A stretch of 9,598 nt of DNA from contig DOOK01000394.1 in assembly GCA_003512805.1 (NCBI GenBank), positions 3,420-13,017 on the forward strand. Reading direction: 5' to 3'. The DNA is from Erwinia sp. (lineage in GTDB: Bacteria > Pseudomonadota > Gammaproteobacteria > Enterobacterales > Enterobacteriaceae). Both the position numbers and the translations under genes were made by a program. Position 1 is the first letter of the stretch; every line of letters starts with the position of its first letter. Shown piece after piece: positions 9,105 through 9,598 of the stretch. The notes under the pieces were generated by a model. It ran no database searches, was not told the origin of the DNA, and was given only the letters and a program-made list of their open reading frames with translations.

Positions 9105-9120
9105 GGCAGCGTTCGCTGCA
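9105..9120 (-). other. Small hairpin in the ygiW leader
   Basis: GCAGC and GCTGC (9106-9110 and 9115-9119) form a perfect 5-bp stem with a 4-base loop about 30 bases upstream of the ygiW start on the minus strand. If transcription starts upstream of it, it would sit in the 5' UTR. There is no T-run, so it is not a terminator. Its role is unknown. Confidence 0.35.
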
Positions 9121-9157
9121 CGATTCGTTGTGTCAGGACCCAGTTAACCAAATTTTT

Positions 9158-9174
9158 CTTAACAGGATCTTAAG
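9158..9174. promoter_or_regulatory. PmrA/QseB-type direct-repeat box between ygiW and qseB
   Basis: CTTAAC-AGGAT-CTTAAG is a direct repeat of a CTTAA hexamer with 11-bp periodicity. It matches the OmpR/PmrA-subfamily box (YTTAAK-N5-YTTAAK) in all but the last base of the first hexamer. Since qseB is adjacent and E. coli QseB and PmrA act on this intergenic region, it is a good candidate for autoregulation. It lies 81 bases upstream of the ygiW start and about 100 bases from the predicted qseB transcription start, a position that fits direct control of ygiW better than of the nearest qseB promoter. Confidence 0.65.
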
Positions 9175-9239
9175 GGGCTTCGTCAAAGGTATGGTTTGCG
9201 AGACGGGCCGTAAAACAACCTCTTTCTCCACGTTTTGCC

Positions 9240-9268
9240 TGTACAGCGTCCGTTGCCTTTCGTATAAA
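9240..9268 (+). promoter_or_regulatory. Candidate qseB promoter
   Basis: TGTACA (9240-9245, 4 of 6) and TATAAA (9263-9268, 5 of 6) are 17 bases apart. Transcription would start near 9275, giving a short leader that still includes the ribosome site AGAGGA (9281-9286), seven bases before the qseB ATG. Confidence 0.6.
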
Positions 9269-9293
9269 ACCGTTAATTACAGAGGAAGTCGTC

Positions 9294-9598
9294 ATGAGAA
9301 TATTGGTCATTGAAGACGATCGCCTGATTGGCGACGGCATTAAAGCAGGATTGGGTAAACTGGGCTTCAGCGTTGACTGGTTTACCGAGGGCAAAACAGG
9401 GCAGGCGGCGCTTTCTGCGGCATCTTACGACGCGGTGGTGCTGGATTTAAGCTTGCCCGGTATTGATGGAATGACTATCTTGCGCGGCTGGCGACAGCAG
9501 GGGCGGGACGAGCCGGTGCTGATCCTGACTGCACGGGATGCACTGGAACAGCGGCTCGCCGGGTTACAACAGGGGGCAGACGACTACCTTTGCAAGCC
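9294..9598 (+). CDS. qseB: Two-component response regulator QseB, N-terminal part (cut by window edge)
   Basis: QseB is an OmpR/PhoB-type response regulator paired with the sensor QseC; in E. coli and Salmonella it controls motility, virulence and envelope genes and cross-talks with PmrAB. The window holds the first 101 codons, nearly the whole receiver domain: acidic pocket Glu7-Asp8-Asp9, phosphoacceptor Asp51 in VVLDLSLPG, Thr79 in [11 protein letters not shown] and Lys101 in [25 protein letters not shown] and GFSVDWFT are close to E. coli QseB, separating it from PmrA. AGAGGA seven bases upstream supports the start. The winged-helix DNA-binding domain and any qseC lie beyond the right edge. 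Confidence 0.93.
   Translation, partial: MRILVIEDDRLIGDGIKAGLGKLGFSVDWFTEGKTGQAALSAASYDAVVLDLSLPGIDGMTILRGWRQQGRDEPVLILTARDALEQRLAGLQQGADDYLCK

Noticed and set aside
9170..9394. 74-codon open frame on the minus strand over the qseB start
   Set aside because: Antisense to the conserved QseB receiver domain and running into the ygiW-qseB control region; no supporting features.

Overview
The window looks like a chromosomal segment of an enterobacterium. The ribose, butanediol and ygiW/qseB proteins all resemble Escherichia, Klebsiella or Salmonella homologues, with enough divergence in BudA, BudR and YgiW to suggest a more distant member of Enterobacterales, perhaps Erwiniaceae such as Pantoea or Erwinia. 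The genus is a guess. I see no insertion sequence, phage gene, tRNA, rRNA or CRISPR array, and the genes are densely packed and intact except at the window edges.

Layout. (1) Positions 1-4111, minus strand: the ribose operon in the order rbsD-rbsA-rbsC-rbsB-rbsK, with rbsK cut by the left edge. (2) Positions 4112-4309: its control region, with a perfect RbsR-type palindrome just upstream of rbsD, a candidate promoter, a CRP-like site and a second perfect palindrome, followed by the terminator of the next operon. (3) Positions 4310-7577, minus strand: the 2,3-butanediol operon budA-budB-budC. (4) Positions 7683-8558, plus strand: budR, the divergent LysR-type regulator. (5) Positions 8559-8684: strong overlapping hairpins between convergent budR and ygiW. 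(6) Positions 8685-9077, minus strand: ygiW, a periplasmic OB-fold protein. (7) Positions 9294-9598, plus strand: the start of qseB, a response regulator divergent from ygiW, with a PmrA/QseB-type box between them.

How the genes work together. RbsB, RbsC and RbsA import ribose, RbsD interconverts ribose anomers and RbsK phosphorylates ribose into the pentose phosphate pathway. BudB condenses two pyruvates to acetolactate, BudA decarboxylates this to acetoin, and BudC reduces acetoin to 2,3-butanediol, giving a neutral fermentation branch switched on by BudR. YgiW and QseB belong to an envelope stress and signalling locus.

Most interesting observation. Directly after the rbsB stop codon, the mRNA carries a stretch complementary to the 5' seed of the sigmaE-dependent small RNA RybB (as I remember it), followed by an intrinsic-terminator-like hairpin. 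This is the architecture of the RybB sponge RbsZ known from E. coli. A second 13-base match to the RybB 5' end lies in the hairpins between budR and ygiW. No wholly new protein system is evident. The interest lies in regulatory RNA and operator architecture.
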